Assembly: GCF_003313335.1 (NCBI RefSeq)
Contig: NZ_QMHP01000014.1
Coordinates: 33,415-97,414, forward strand
DNA: 64,000 nucleotides
Source of the DNA: Pedobacter zeaxanthinifaciens
GTDB lineage: Bacteria > Bacteroidota > Bacteroidia > Sphingobacteriales > Sphingobacteriaceae
Reading direction: 5' to 3'
The position numbers and the translations under genes are program-made. The first letter of the stretch is position 1. Each line of letters opens with the position of its first letter. The notes beneath the pieces are model-generated. The model was not told the DNA's origin. It ran no database searches and saw nothing but the letters and a program-made list of their open reading frames with translations. This document shows, one piece after another, positions 53,284 through 62,600 of this stretch.

Positions 53284-53667
53284 TCAGTTGAAATAATCGC
53301 CAGAAAAATAATACCAACGACCATCTTCTTTTTTAAAAGTAGACCGCTCGTGATGTACATACTTAGCTAATCCTTTTTGATAATGAGCTTTAAATTCTAC
53401 CACTTTTTTATCTGCATGTACAATTTCCAAATCAATCCAATGGTTAGCTTTTGCCCATTGTTCCATCGCTGTTTTATCGTACAAATTTCTTTTAGTTGGA
53501 TGTGTAGTTTCCCACAAATAATCAATCAAATGCAGGGCATAGGCGCAATATCTAGATCTCATTAGCTGTTCGGCCGTTTGTGGAACAGCAGTATTTTGAT
53601 GATAGCTTTGGCAGCAATTATCATAGGTTTTGCCTGATGAGCAAGCACAAATCAAATTCGACGTCAT
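53284..53667 (-). CDS. YchJ family (UPF0225) protein
   Basis: 127 residues. The N-terminal SEC-C-like zinc motif is ICACSSGKTYDNCC, followed by QLMRSRYCAYALHLIDYLW, WIDLEIV and EFKAHYQ, all family hallmarks. YchJ has an NTF2-like fold between metal motifs; its role is unknown. The C-terminal second metal motif of the full-length family is missing, so this is the short form. The gene stops 14 bases before the TonB receptor start. Confidence 0.9.
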   Translation of the reverse strand: MTSNLICACSSGKTYDNCCQSYHQNTAVPQTAEQLMRSRYCAYALHLIDYLWETTHPTKRNLYDKTAMEQWAKANHWIDLEIVHADKKVVEFKAHYQKGLAKYVHHERSTFKKEDGRWYYFSGDYFN

Positions 53668-53796
53668 GTCCGCAAATTATCAAAAGAACATTTAGTAAAG
53701 AAATCTATACTCCTAAAAGTTGTTAATTGTTGTGCTAATTTTATATTTGTGTGATCCAAATACGCATCGTTTTTATTTATTCTGTACGCATTTGCT

Positions 53797-54975
53797 ATGT
53801 CCAAAAATGAATTAGAAAGATTATCGAGTCTTTTCGACCTCGATTTAGATTATACGAACTTACACGATAGTTTTAAAGATCTAACCTTACTTGCCGCCAA
53901 AATAACTGGAACACAGATCTCATTGATATCATTTATTGATGCGTATACGCAATGGATCATCTCAAGATTTGGACTAGAAATGAACTATCTCAACCTAGAA
54001 AATACCGTTTGTCAGTATATTTTAGATGAAGATGATCATTTGGAGATAGAAGATTTATCGAAAGATGCCCGTTTCTTCGATCAATCCTTTATAAGAGAAC
54101 CCATGCAGTTGCGCTATTATATGGGCATTCCGCTTAAATCTAGTAATGGTTACAACATTGGATCGCTTTGCGTAATGGACAGAAACCATCAAAAACTTAG
54201 CGATGAAAAGATTGAACAGCTTAAGGTAATTGCCCGACAAATCATCGACAGGATCAATGATGCGAACATGATTAAGTCGTTGGAGAAGAAGCTTAACGTA
54301 CAAACTGATGCCTACAATAAAGTGGCACACGATATTAGAGGACCAATTGCCGGAATTGTAGGTTTAGCAGAAATGATTGCTTCCGACGAAGAAAACTACC
54401 CTAACATGGAGCTATTGCAAATTGTAGATATGATGGGAAAAAGTGGCCAATCGGTACTGGAATTAGCCGACGAAATCCTAAAAAATGCACAGGCTAATGT
54501 GCCGATGCCCTCTGAAATGTTCAATCTAAATATCTTTAAGGAAAAGTTAGAAACGCTCTACAAATCGCAGGCATTTAATAAAAACATCGACTTAACTATT
54601 GCAGCTAACAATGCCATGGCAAATGTGCAAATCAAGAAAGACAAGCTTATGCAAATTGCCGGTAATTTGATTTCAAATGCCATTAAATTTACTCCTAAAG
54701 GTGGTGCTATTAAGATTTCATTGGATTTAATGGTGGAAACCGATAGGAAAACTTTGCTTTTAGAAGTGAAGGATACTGGTTTGGGACTCAGCGAAAGCAC
54801 AATTGCAGAAATTTTAAATCAGGGCACCAAAAGTACCAGCGGCACTACAGGCGAACAAGGGTATGGCCTAGGACTTCCGTCGGTAATGAAATTATTGGAT
54901 AATTTGGGCGGTCAAATGAGCATTCAATCTGATTTAGGCAAAGGCAGCACTTTCAAAGTTCGAGTACAAGTGTAA
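53797..54975 (+). CDS. GAF-domain sensor histidine kinase (cytoplasmic)
   Basis: 392 residues without membrane helices. A GAF domain at ~20-155 (YYMGIPLKSSNGYNIGSLCV), a short linker, HisKA with VAHDIRGPIAGI (His178) and a complete ATPase domain (NLISNAIKFTPKGG, VKDTGLGLSE, GYGLGLPSVMKLL). Orphan: no receiver gene nearby. Its architecture parallels the degenerate kinase homologue at 8969, but here every catalytic box is present. Confidence 0.9.
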   Translation: MSKNELERLSSLFDLDLDYTNLHDSFKDLTLLAAKITGTQISLISFIDAYTQWIISRFGLEMNYLNLENTVCQYILDEDDHLEIEDLSKDARFFDQSFIREPMQLRYYMGIPLKSSNGYNIGSLCVMDRNHQKLSDEKIEQLKVIARQIIDRINDANMIKSLEKKLNVQTDAYNKVAHDIRGPIAGIVGLAEMIASDEENYPNMELLQIVDMMGKSGQSVLELADEILKNAQANVPMPSEMFNLNIFKEKLETLYKSQAFNKNIDLTIAANNAMANVQIKKDKLMQIAGNLISNAIKFTPKGGAIKISLDLMVETDRKTLLLEVKDTGLGLSESTIAEILNQGTKSTSGTTGEQGYGLGLPSVMKLLDNLGGQMSIQSDLGKGSTFKVRVQV

Positions 54976-55132
54976 CTTCCTTTTTTCAAGTTGTTTATCA
55001 ATTTTTATTGTTTTTATCCCTCAGTGCGGCAACTACGCATTGCGGCTGGGTGAAATACGTATTGCCCAAAAAAGAGAAAACCAAGTTCGAAACTGGCTGT
55101 TATCTCTCCTGAACATTTAAAAATTAGACATC

Positions 55133-55507
55133 ATGAAAAAACATTTTAAATTTTTAGCATTCTTACTAATTATACCATTAGCATTTGTAGCATGTAGTAA
55201 AGATGACGATCCGGCAGATAACGACGTATTTGTGGGAACTTACAACGGAACGATTAGCTACAACAACGGTAGCACTTCTATTAGAACTGAGACCGGTAAA
55301 GTGACTGTGGTAAAAACTGGAAACAACTACGATTTCAAATTTTCTGATGGAATTCCAGATTTGAATGGCGTACAGTTCCAAAAAAATGAAAACGAAGCTA
55401 TTTCTATTGGCAGTGATGAAAGTAAGTACATTAAAATTACCGCTGGCACTTTAAAAATTGCGTACTTGAACAATAACGCTACTTGGACTGCAGATTGTAA
55501 GCGATAA
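55133..55507 (+). CDS. Hypothetical lipoprotein
   Basis: 124 residues; not assigned to a family. The signal peptide ends in lipobox AFVAC, followed by the acidic SKDDDPADND stretch. Acidic residues just after the lipidated Cys act as a surface-export signal in some Bacteroidota. The mature part is a small beta-rich domain starting VGTYNGTISYNNGS. Confidence 0.65.
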   Translation: MKKHFKFLAFLLIIPLAFVACSKDDDPADNDVFVGTYNGTISYNNGSTSIRTETGKVTVVKTGNNYDFKFSDGIPDLNGVQFQKNENEAISIGSDESKYIKITAGTLKIAYLNNNATWTADCKR

Positions 55508-55604
55508 GCAGCGCCATTAAAAAAACAAAGGGTTATATCAAAGCTTAACGTTGCCACCAATAATTTGGAGCATTGTTAATCATAGCTTTAAGATAGCCCT
55601 TTTA

Positions 55605-55958
55605 TTATTTTGCTAACTTTAACTGTTTTGGATCATTAACTACAATTTGCAGCTTTTCTTTATACAGGGTTACTGTTCCTGTAATGCAAATGCGCTGATG
55701 TTCGAAAATCTCCACTGGCTCTTTTTCAAACTTTGCTCTATCGGCTTTGAAAACAACTACCGTGAGTAACTCTTTAGGAAACTTGCCTCCTAAATTCATT
55801 AAGCTTAGGTTATCCATAGCACGGGCACTATACACCGAATCGCAAATAGTAACTTGCTTACCAACGTGATTTACAGCATCTTTAATGGATATGGTAGTTT
55901 GAGTACGACCCGCTACCGCAAATAAACCAAAAGCAAAAAACAACAAAAATTTCTTCAT
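55605..55958 (-). CDS. Small secreted OB-fold-like protein
   Basis: 117 residues. Signal peptide KKFLLFFAFGLFAVAGRTQ. The strand pattern VGKQVTICDSVYSAR, TVVVFKADR, QRICITGTVTLYKEKLQIVV resembles the bacterial OB-fold domains of periplasmic nuclease-associated proteins. No catalytic residues are evident; ligand unknown. Confidence 0.65.
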   Translation of the reverse strand: MKKFLLFFAFGLFAVAGRTQTTISIKDAVNHVGKQVTICDSVYSARAMDNLSLMNLGGKFPKELLTVVVFKADRAKFEKEPVEIFEHQRICITGTVTLYKEKLQIVVNDPKQLKLAK

Positions 55959-56055
55959 AAAGTGAAGATAGCGATTACAACTAAAAGCTATAGAATTAGT
56001 GTTGATTTTTATTTGTATTACTTCAACTCTTACTGACTAGCTGAAGGTCAACCGC

Positions 56056-56202
56056 TCAGCTTTTATCTTTATTTGATTGACATCTTTTACTGCAATACAC
56101 TACATTTTCCCAGTCTCTCTCCCACTTCTTTCTCCAGCTAAACGGTCGTTGGCATACTGGGCAAATTTTTGATGGTAAGTTTTGCTTTTTAACGGATTTC
56201 AT
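56056..56202 (-). CDS. DUF2256 small zinc-ribbon protein
   Basis: A 48-residue frame from ATG 56202 to TGA 56056, shorter than usual gene-calling limits. The sequence carries KQNLPSKICPVCQRPFSWRK, then KWERDWENVVYCSKRC: two Cys pairs (CPVC and CSKRC) in the exact frame of DUF2256, whose members read LPxKxCPxCxRPFxWRKKWxxxWxxVxYCSxRC. The fold is presumably a treble-clef or ribbon zinc site; function unknown. It is on the same strand as the OB-fold gene. The 278 bp to its right up to 56480 are AT-rich without a gene. Confidence 0.88.
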   Translation of the reverse strand: MKSVKKQNLPSKICPVCQRPFSWRKKWERDWENVVYCSKRCQSNKDKS

Positions 56203-56480
56203 TAAGGGGGTGGAGGTTGATGGTTATTTTCCGATACAGAAAGTAAAAAACCACTAATTATCAATTAATTAACATAAAAAAATATCTATTTAGACATCAT
56301 TTTTAAAGACATCAAATGAAACTAAATAATACACTAAGCAGATTTTAACCATGTTGAAAAAAAAAATATTTAATTAGAGCATTGGAAATAATTTTAGAGA
56401 AATTAATATGATGAGAAATTTCGGCTTTTGCAACCTTTACTCATGCAATAAAGAAATTTTAAAATAAAGCTTGAATAACA

Positions 56481-59438
56481 CTATGTGCTAATAACTTCAT
56501 CAATAATTTGTTTAATTTTGTTATTTTTTAACTGCTCTTTAAACTCTACTTTGTAACCATCTATAGTCAGTTGATTAAAAAAGGTTTTTGCACTGTTAAT
56601 TTTGGCTTGCTCTATTACTCGTAGTGTACTCTGATCCTCTACATCTTTAGTTTCAACGATTACATTCAGAATCTTATCTCCATTGGCTTTTTTTACTACA
56701 TACATAAAGTCAGGACTGTATGATTGGCCAGTAATGGTAGGTATGGCTATACTATTTTTTGGAATTTTACCGTACACAATAATTTCTTGAATATCTCCTG
56801 CTAAAATATTCTCTTTCTCTAGCGGAGAGTCAAAAGCATATACATCATATAGGTATTTATCACTTGGTGTACCTTCTATTAACTTTGTGCCTATGATGCC
56901 TTGAGTTATTTCTGATTTTACTGTGCCATCAGCATAGGTTAAAGTAGTTGCTTTTAAAGGTAAGTTTGCTTTTGAGTAGCTAAATCTACCATTGAGCTTT
57001 TCTACTTTCCAGTCGCTAAATTGTTTAACAAAGTTAGATGCACTGTATTCGTTAAACTTTTCAGGTGTTAAGGTGTTGTTTTCTGAATAGATAACCAATG
57101 CATTATGAAGTAATTGTATTGATAAATTGGTCTGGCGGTTAATGCGTTTCAGAAACTCACTATATTTCAACGGCTTGTTTACCTTAAACTGTACACCTGA
57201 GCCCTCATTGAGCGTGGCAACTGACCCTGTTGTATTTAACTCCGAACGAGAACTTGCAATATACATATCGGCAAATACACCTTGTTGGCACAGATTAACC
57301 ACTTCGTTCAGTAAAAAGTTATCCTCTTCTACTTTTTCATAATGTAAGATATACTTGCTGTTTATTTTTTGCCACAATGTTTTAAGCTCGTCAAAAACGG
57401 CTTTCCTTACTGTAATTTTTTGCTCTTTCTTTTTGTTTCTATCTTCAATTTTACCCTGCTGCAAACCAACTGTAAACTCTGGATATTCATTAAAGAAGGC
57501 TACACTGTTTTCAGTTTTGATGTTTTTGTTTCTGTCAATGAATTTCTTGGTCAATAATTCTACAAACAAATCATCAGCATCCATGTTTCTTTTTTGAGCA
57601 ATATCAGCAATTTGCTCATCGGTAATCACAAAGCCTTTAGGTAGGTCTGCATTTATCTCACTGATTAGTTTTTCAGCGAAGTCGGCATCTGTAAAGTCGA
57701 TGATATAATTGAGTTTAAACTCTTCATTAGAAATCCGATTACCAAATTCATCTACAGGCAAACGTAATCCACGACCCACCTCTTGTATTTTGCTATTCTC
57801 GCTTCCGCTACTTCGTAGTTTGGCAATGGTAAATACGTTTGGATTATCCCAGCCCTCTTTCAATGTCCATTTAGAGAAAAGAAATCTACGGGTATTATAG
57901 CCGCCCTCTTTGTTTTTGATGGAAAGCAGTTTTTTCTTTTCGAATAAAATCTCTTGTACTTCCTGTGCTATGGCATCATCAGAGCTACTGTTATCTTGTG
58001 AGAAATAACCCGCATGGGAAGCGTTTAGGTCTGCTTTAGTAGCTTGCAAATACGCTTTGTACTCTTTTTCCTGCTCGTTTAGTTCGGGAAGAATAGTATC
58101 TATTTTTTCGGCAAGTAAGCGTTCAAAAGTTTCTTTTAGATAAGGTTGTTTTTCTTGGGCTTCGGTAGTTCTGTACGAGTAAATGTCATCTATAAAAAAC
58201 AAAGCCAGTGTTTTAACCTTGTTGTTTCTACTAAAATTGGCTCTTTCAGTATTGAAATGACGCTCCAAAGCTAGGCGTATCATGCTTTCTTGGTATGATG
58301 ACGAGTAAATATCGGTACTGAATTCTTCGCCTGTAGATTTGGTTTGCCCGTTAGATAGTTCAATCGTGCTATTGGTGATGGCATCAATTACAATACCGTC
58401 TAAGTCGCTAGCTACAAGCCCTAAACTATCACCTTTTTTAAGCTCAAATGTTTTAGTGGGATCGTCTTTTTTTATGAGTTGTAAATGAACCGCCAGCTTA
58501 CTTTGTATTCTTGTAATTTTTATTTTTTCTTGCTTTTGAGAAATCGGCTCAAAATGTTCTTTGGCTATGCCTTTTATCAGATTAAGATTAAAAGCCTGAA
58601 ACGAGTTTAAGTCGTACAAGAGGTTTTGGTAGTCTTTGCGTTTTACTTTGGCTTTTCCTTTGCCTATTTCTATATCTGGAAATGTAGCACCAAAACGAAT
58701 AATAGCCTGCGGGCAGATGTTTTTCTCAATAAACTCATACGCTTTTTGTGACTTATTGAAGCGGTGTGGTTCGTCTATTATTACAAAAGGTTGAGTAGCT
58801 TTTATGCCTTCTACGGGCTTGTAAAAACCTTCTACACCATAGTCGTAAGTATCTGTAAGTAATTTAGATGTACCACCCAAAAGGCTCATATTGGTGAGCA
58901 AAACGTATATTTTATTGGTGTTTTGGCTACTGCCTGCCACAAACTCACGTATTACACTGGGAAAAAAGTTTTTCCCTTTTTTCTTTTTGGTAGCTTCTAG
59001 CACCAACACGTCCAGTTCAGTACGGTAGCCACACTGATCTTTAAAATGGCGGGTGGTGTAACCGTCTTGCATAAACTGTTTTGCACCTGCTTTTATGGCA
59101 AGCGTAGGCACAGCTACGATAAACTTATTAATGCCGTAACGTTTGTGCAGTTCAAACATAGCCGCTGTGTACACGTACGTTTTACCTGTACCTGTTTCCA
59201 TCTTAATATCAAGATTAAGATAGCTGCCTATTTCGTTGAGCGACTTAAACTCATGGGGTACGTCAGTTTCTTTTTGCACCTTTGCTATTTGGGTCATAAT
59301 AGCAGGGCGGTCTAGAACCAATGTAGGGTTTTGGTAGTAGAACGTATTTTTCTCTATCAACTCGGGTGTAAACACATCGGCTATGGCTTGATACGCTTTT
59401 ACCTGATGGGGCAAATCATTTTTAAGAATAATCTCCAT
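56481..59438 (-). CDS. Type III restriction enzyme, Res (helicase-nuclease) subunit
   Basis: 985 residues. ATP-dependent SF2 translocase plus nuclease of a type III system: Walker A METGTGKTYVY (Lys87), DEAD-like box IIDEPHRFNKS (222-225 DEPH), motif VI QEVGRGLRLP. The C-terminal PD-(D/E)xK nuclease is recognisable at YSPDFMYVV...VIVETKD. It cuts DNA only with Mod, after two unmodified head-to-head sites. It lies 6 bp downstream of mod, one operon. Confidence 0.95.
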   Translation of the reverse strand: MEIILKNDLPHQVKAYQAIADVFTPELIEKNTFYYQNPTLVLDRPAIMTQIAKVQKETDVPHEFKSLNEIGSYLNLDIKMETGTGKTYVYTAAMFELHKRYGINKFIVAVPTLAIKAGAKQFMQDGYTTRHFKDQCGYRTELDVLVLEATKKKKGKNFFPSVIREFVAGSSQNTNKIYVLLTNMSLLGGTSKLLTDTYDYGVEGFYKPVEGIKATQPFVIIDEPHRFNKSQKAYEFIEKNICPQAIIRFGATFPDIEIGKGKAKVKRKDYQNLLYDLNSFQAFNLNLIKGIAKEHFEPISQKQEKIKITRIQSKLAVHLQLIKKDDPTKTFELKKGDSLGLVASDLDGIVIDAITNSTIELSNGQTKSTGEEFSTDIYSSSYQESMIRLALERHFNTERANFSRNNKVKTLALFFIDDIYSYRTTEAQEKQPYLKETFERLLAEKIDTILPELNEQEKEYKAYLQATKADLNASHAGYFSQDNSSSDDAIAQEVQEILFEKKKLLSIKNKEGGYNTRRFLFSKWTLKEGWDNPNVFTIAKLRSSGSENSKIQEVGRGLRLPVDEFGNRISNEEFKLNYIIDFTDADFAEKLISEINADLPKGFVITDEQIADIAQKRNMDADDLFVELLTKKFIDRNKNIKTENSVAFFNEYPEFTVGLQQGKIEDRNKKKEQKITVRKAVFDELKTLWQKINSKYILHYEKVEEDNFLLNEVVNLCQQGVFADMYIASSRSELNTTGSVATLNEGSGVQFKVNKPLKYSEFLKRINRQTNLSIQLLHNALVIYSENNTLTPEKFNEYSASNFVKQFSDWKVEKLNGRFSYSKANLPLKATTLTYADGTVKSEITQGIIGTKLIEGTPSDKYLYDVYAFDSPLEKENILAGDIQEIIVYGKIPKNSIAIPTITGQSYSPDFMYVVKKANGDKILNVIVETKDVEDQSTLRVIEQAKINSAKTFFNQLTIDGYKVEFKEQLKNNKIKQIIDEVIST

Positions 59439-59444
59439 AGCTAC

Positions 59445-61499
59445 TTAGTATCTTACGTGAAAGTTGATTTTTAAATTCTTCTCACTATCGTTTAAAATAC
59501 GGAGATTTTTATCTACCATTTCGCTGATACTCCAGTCAGGGAAACTATAGCCAAATAGCACCAAGTTTTCGGGATTAAAACTGCCCTCGCTATCGTATTT
59601 GCTCAATAGAGCTTTCATGCTATCGAGCGTGAAGTTGGGATCTATTAGGTACAAATGTTTTTGGCAATAATAGGCCGTATAATCTGCTAAACCTATGCTT
59701 TCTGCTGGGGCACTCAATCCATAACCATCGGCATTGAGCCAAGTGGCCAATATGGTAGGTTTACCAAAATCTTCCAGAATAGTGGTATCTGCCAGTAATG
59801 CCACTTTGTCAAAACTATCCAGTTTGTCTAGGGTGTTTTGGTTGGGTTCTACCAGCGTAAAATGCTTGAAACCTAAATCTAACTCTGTAGTGCTTTCTTC
59901 TTTAAATAAATCTGCTTCGGTGGCTTTGCGTTTCTTTTCCTGTACTTCTTTTATTTTAGCTGCGGCACGTTTTATACGCTCAATGCCTATATAGTCTAAG
60001 GTTTTGGGTAGGCCTTGCTCTGTCAAAAAATCAAACGCTGCTTTTTGAGACGGATTATTTGCACTGATTACCTCAGGCAGCTGCAGCGATATAAATTTTC
60101 TGTTACCGCCATCTTCTGCATTGAGTTGCATCACAGCATGAGCAGTAGTTGCTGAACCTGAGAAGAAGTCGAGCACAACGCTATTTTCATCTCTTACGCT
60201 AGCAACTAATTTTTTAATTAGCTTTGAAGGTTTTGGATTACTGAATATACCAATCTTTGACATCAATAAACGTAATTCTTCTTCCGCATCTTCATTAGAA
60301 CCCCATCCATCTTCATGAAGATTATCAATATTAAAATTAGCATATTTCAATTCTCTATTTTTACCTTCTCTAAGAAGTAGATCCTTCAAGGTTTTACTTC
60401 TTGGCTCATCAACAATTCTTCTTACATACAAATCTTGTGTAATGTAAATGTTGCTGTCTTTTGAAAACAGGTCCATATTCTCTTGTGTATATCGCCAATT
60501 GCCCTCAATAACAACATCATCAACTAAAATCTGATTTTCAATTTTCAAATCAGTATGCAAAACTATACTCATGGTAGTATCCGAAATCTCGCTACCTGCT
60601 TTGAGATAAAAATTGGGTTCTCTGTATTTACTTTTTGTTCCTTTTCTAATTATTCTATTTTCTCTTTTATTGGAAGAATTTATGCATGGATAAGTTTCTA
60701 TATCAGTTTTTATTTCAGCAATAAGACCATTGAACTCAATTTTGTTCTTTGAAAAAGTTAAAATTGATTCTTTAATATTTGTTAAACTGTTTGACAAGAA
60801 TGTGCCTTTCTTTTTTTTCTCCCAAACCAAATCTCCAACAAAATTCTCCTCACCAAACACATCGTCGCAAAGGAGTTTGAGGTTAGCTTGTTCATTGTCG
60901 TCAATAGAAATAAAAATAACGCCATCGTCTGTCAGTACATCTCTAGCAAGTAGTAGGCGGCAATACATAAACATGAGCCAAGCCGAGTGAGAAGAAGAAC
61001 CACGGCGGGTGAGGTCAAGTATACGTTGGGCTTCGTCTTCGCTTATGCTCAGTTTTTCTTGCAGGTTTTCTAGTGTATAGTTAAAATTATCTTGGTACAC
61101 AAAGCCGTCAGAGCCTGTATTGTAAGGTGGGTCTATGTATATGCATTTTATGCTTTTGCTGTAGCTTTTTAGCAGGTGCTTAAGTCCGTCAAGATTATCG
61201 CCACTAATGTAAATGTTTTGGCTGTTGGCGTTTTCGGGTAGGTTGTTATGCTCGGTGTTGGGTTGTATCACCGTGGTTGTATCTGTACTTGCCATTAGCT
61301 TGGCATAGCTTTTCCCTAAAAACTTTAATTCATAACCTTCATTAACAACGTCTGTCTTCTCACTTATTTCGGTCTTAAATTTTTCTATATCAAAACTACC
61401 ATCTGACTTAAAACAAGAAGGAAAATGTTCACGTAAAGCTACTAATTGTTTATCATTCACATTTCTATTTTCGTTTTGCGCTAATATATCTTGTATCAT
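59445..61499 (-). CDS. Type III DNA N6-adenine methyltransferase, Mod subunit
   Basis: 684 residues. Motif IV YIDPPYNTGS (DPPY at 123-126) precedes the SAM-binding motif I LDFFSGSATTAHAVMQLN (about residue 445), the beta-class order used by type III Mod. The target-recognition region (about residues 230-420) is clearly richer in AT than the flanks, as expected for a domain exchanged between alleles. No simple-sequence tract that would make it phase variable is visible at the start. First gene of the operon. Confidence 0.95.
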   Translation of the reverse strand: MIQDILAQNENRNVNDKQLVALREHFPSCFKSDGSFDIEKFKTEISEKTDVVNEGYELKFLGKSYAKLMASTDTTTVIQPNTEHNNLPENANSQNIYISGDNLDGLKHLLKSYSKSIKCIYIDPPYNTGSDGFVYQDNFNYTLENLQEKLSISEDEAQRILDLTRRGSSSHSAWLMFMYCRLLLARDVLTDDGVIFISIDDNEQANLKLLCDDVFGEENFVGDLVWEKKKKGTFLSNSLTNIKESILTFSKNKIEFNGLIAEIKTDIETYPCINSSNKRENRIIRKGTKSKYREPNFYLKAGSEISDTTMSIVLHTDLKIENQILVDDVVIEGNWRYTQENMDLFSKDSNIYITQDLYVRRIVDEPRSKTLKDLLLREGKNRELKYANFNIDNLHEDGWGSNEDAEEELRLLMSKIGIFSNPKPSKLIKKLVASVRDENSVVLDFFSGSATTAHAVMQLNAEDGGNRKFISLQLPEVISANNPSQKAAFDFLTEQGLPKTLDYIGIERIKRAAAKIKEVQEKKRKATEADLFKEESTTELDLGFKHFTLVEPNQNTLDKLDSFDKVALLADTTILEDFGKPTILATWLNADGYGLSAPAESIGLADYTAYYCQKHLYLIDPNFTLDSMKALLSKYDSEGSFNPENLVLFGYSFPDWSISEMVDKNLRILNDSEKNLKINFHVRY

Positions 61500-62094
61500 T
61501 TATTGAAGATTAATCCGTTAACCAAAAAGATAATCCCTATTCACAGTCATGGTTTTTTATTTAAACCACTTGTCAAGGCATAAATTCTAGTTAATGCAAT
61601 AATAACTAATTATAAACAGTTAAAAAATTCATTTCTATTAAACCCTATGAGATTAAAGTTATAAATCTTTCAATAAAATTGAGCTTGCAGGATTAGACGA
61701 GGTTACAACCCACCAGCATGCTACCTATTTCTTATTAAAATCATTCTTTAAAATATATCCTTTAGTAATAACATATCAACTTTTATTCGCTTATCTACAA
61801 TATAGTTATCACTATAATACGCCCACTCTTCAGACACTTACTATCATTTAAAGTTCTAAGAACTGACTTAAAATGCCAACTAATATCACAAGAGGTAGCA
61901 CATAATATTATATCTCAAAATTTTTAAGGGTACTTAATATCCAATTATCTGTAAAAAACTCCCCGGGCACCACCCCACTCCAAACAGCCCCTACCGGATT
62001 TTGGCAAGCAACCCCCCGCCTCGAACTAGAGTGTGGGTAATTAACAAATCCAATTACATTAAAAAAAACGTGGCGACGTAGTACGTAAAACTTT
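61500..62094. other. Gene-free gap with a GC-rich island
   Basis: No credible gene. Bases 61500-61955 are AT-rich. Then 61958-62037 turns sharply GC-rich (CTCCCCGGGCACCACCCC, AACCCCCCGCCTCGAAC), and AT-rich sequence returns with three ACGT tetramers at 62069-62086 before the gene at 62095. The open minus-strand frame across 61908-62186 lies antisense to the next gene and has no family match I recognise. I read this as a boundary or control region of an integrated element. Confidence 0.5.
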
Positions 62095-62511
62095 ATGAAC
62101 AGAGCTGAAAGCAATGCTGCACTAACTGCGGCAGAAAAAGCAGGTTTCAAACCTATCAGAACAGGAATTGGTGTTCCCGATGGCAAGTATCATTTCGCAA
62201 CTCCTGATAATCTCGACATCTTCTTGGTTAAGGAAATTTCTTCAGCAAAGGGAAACTTTGCGTTGACCTTTGTAGCAGGCACGCTCAAAGGTGCGGAGGA
62301 TAACAACAAACACATTTCTAAAACTTTTGGTATCGGAAGTAGTGATGCTCAAATGATGGTCACAGTCGAGCATTTCAACAACATTGAGCCAAATCAGCTA
62401 TACTCAATTGAGATTGCCAACGGAAGGGCAAAGAGCCTATCATTGTTCAATGCGAACATTGTTAACTCTTCGGAGGTAGTAACAAAATCTAAACAAAAAG
62501 TAGTAGCGTGA
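62095..62511 (+). CDS. Hypothetical protein of the integrative-element block
   Basis: 138 residues; not recognised. Soluble and mixed alpha/beta, starting NRAESNAALTAAEKAGFKP. Strands FALTFVAGTLKG and MMVTVEHFNNIE are visible, and the end is Lys-rich. It heads a block with the AAA ATPase and DUF3871 genes on the same strand. Two hairpins follow its stop codon, so it may be transcribed partly independently. Confidence 0.6.
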   Translation: MNRAESNAALTAAEKAGFKPIRTGIGVPDGKYHFATPDNLDIFLVKEISSAKGNFALTFVAGTLKGAEDNNKHISKTFGIGSSDAQMMVTVEHFNNIEPNQLYSIEIANGRAKSLSLFNANIVNSSEVVTKSKQKVVA

Positions 62512-62515
62512 TAAG

Positions 62516-62577
62516 GAGGGAACATCCCTCTTTATTTTTTTAAACGAACTACCGAAAACCTGCGTTCGGCAGGTTTT
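62516..62577 (+). terminator. Two consecutive hairpins after the 62095 gene
   Basis: Hairpin 1 at 62516-62530 (GAGGGA-ACA-TCCCTC) is followed by a T-rich run and looks like an intrinsic terminator. Hairpin 2 at 62555-62577 (AAAACCTGC-GTTCG-GCAGGTTTT) has a 9-bp stem and poor T tail and lies 23 bases before the ATPase gene. Confidence 0.7.
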
Positions 62578-62600
62578 ATTACATATTAAAAACATAATTT

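Noticed and set aside
53170..53360. Overlap of the TonB receptor gene with the YchJ gene
   Set aside because: The overlap exists only if the receptor starts at 53317; the ATGs at 53269 or 53245 give a proper signal peptide and remove it.
56400..56460. CTnDOT-type attachment core (GTAnnTTTGC) near TTTTGCAACCTTTAC
   Set aside because: The bases do not match the core on either strand once aligned.
61908..62186. 92-codon minus-strand frame over the GC-rich island
   Set aside because: It starts antisense inside the 62095 gene; the frame is open mainly because the GC-rich stretch has few stop codons.
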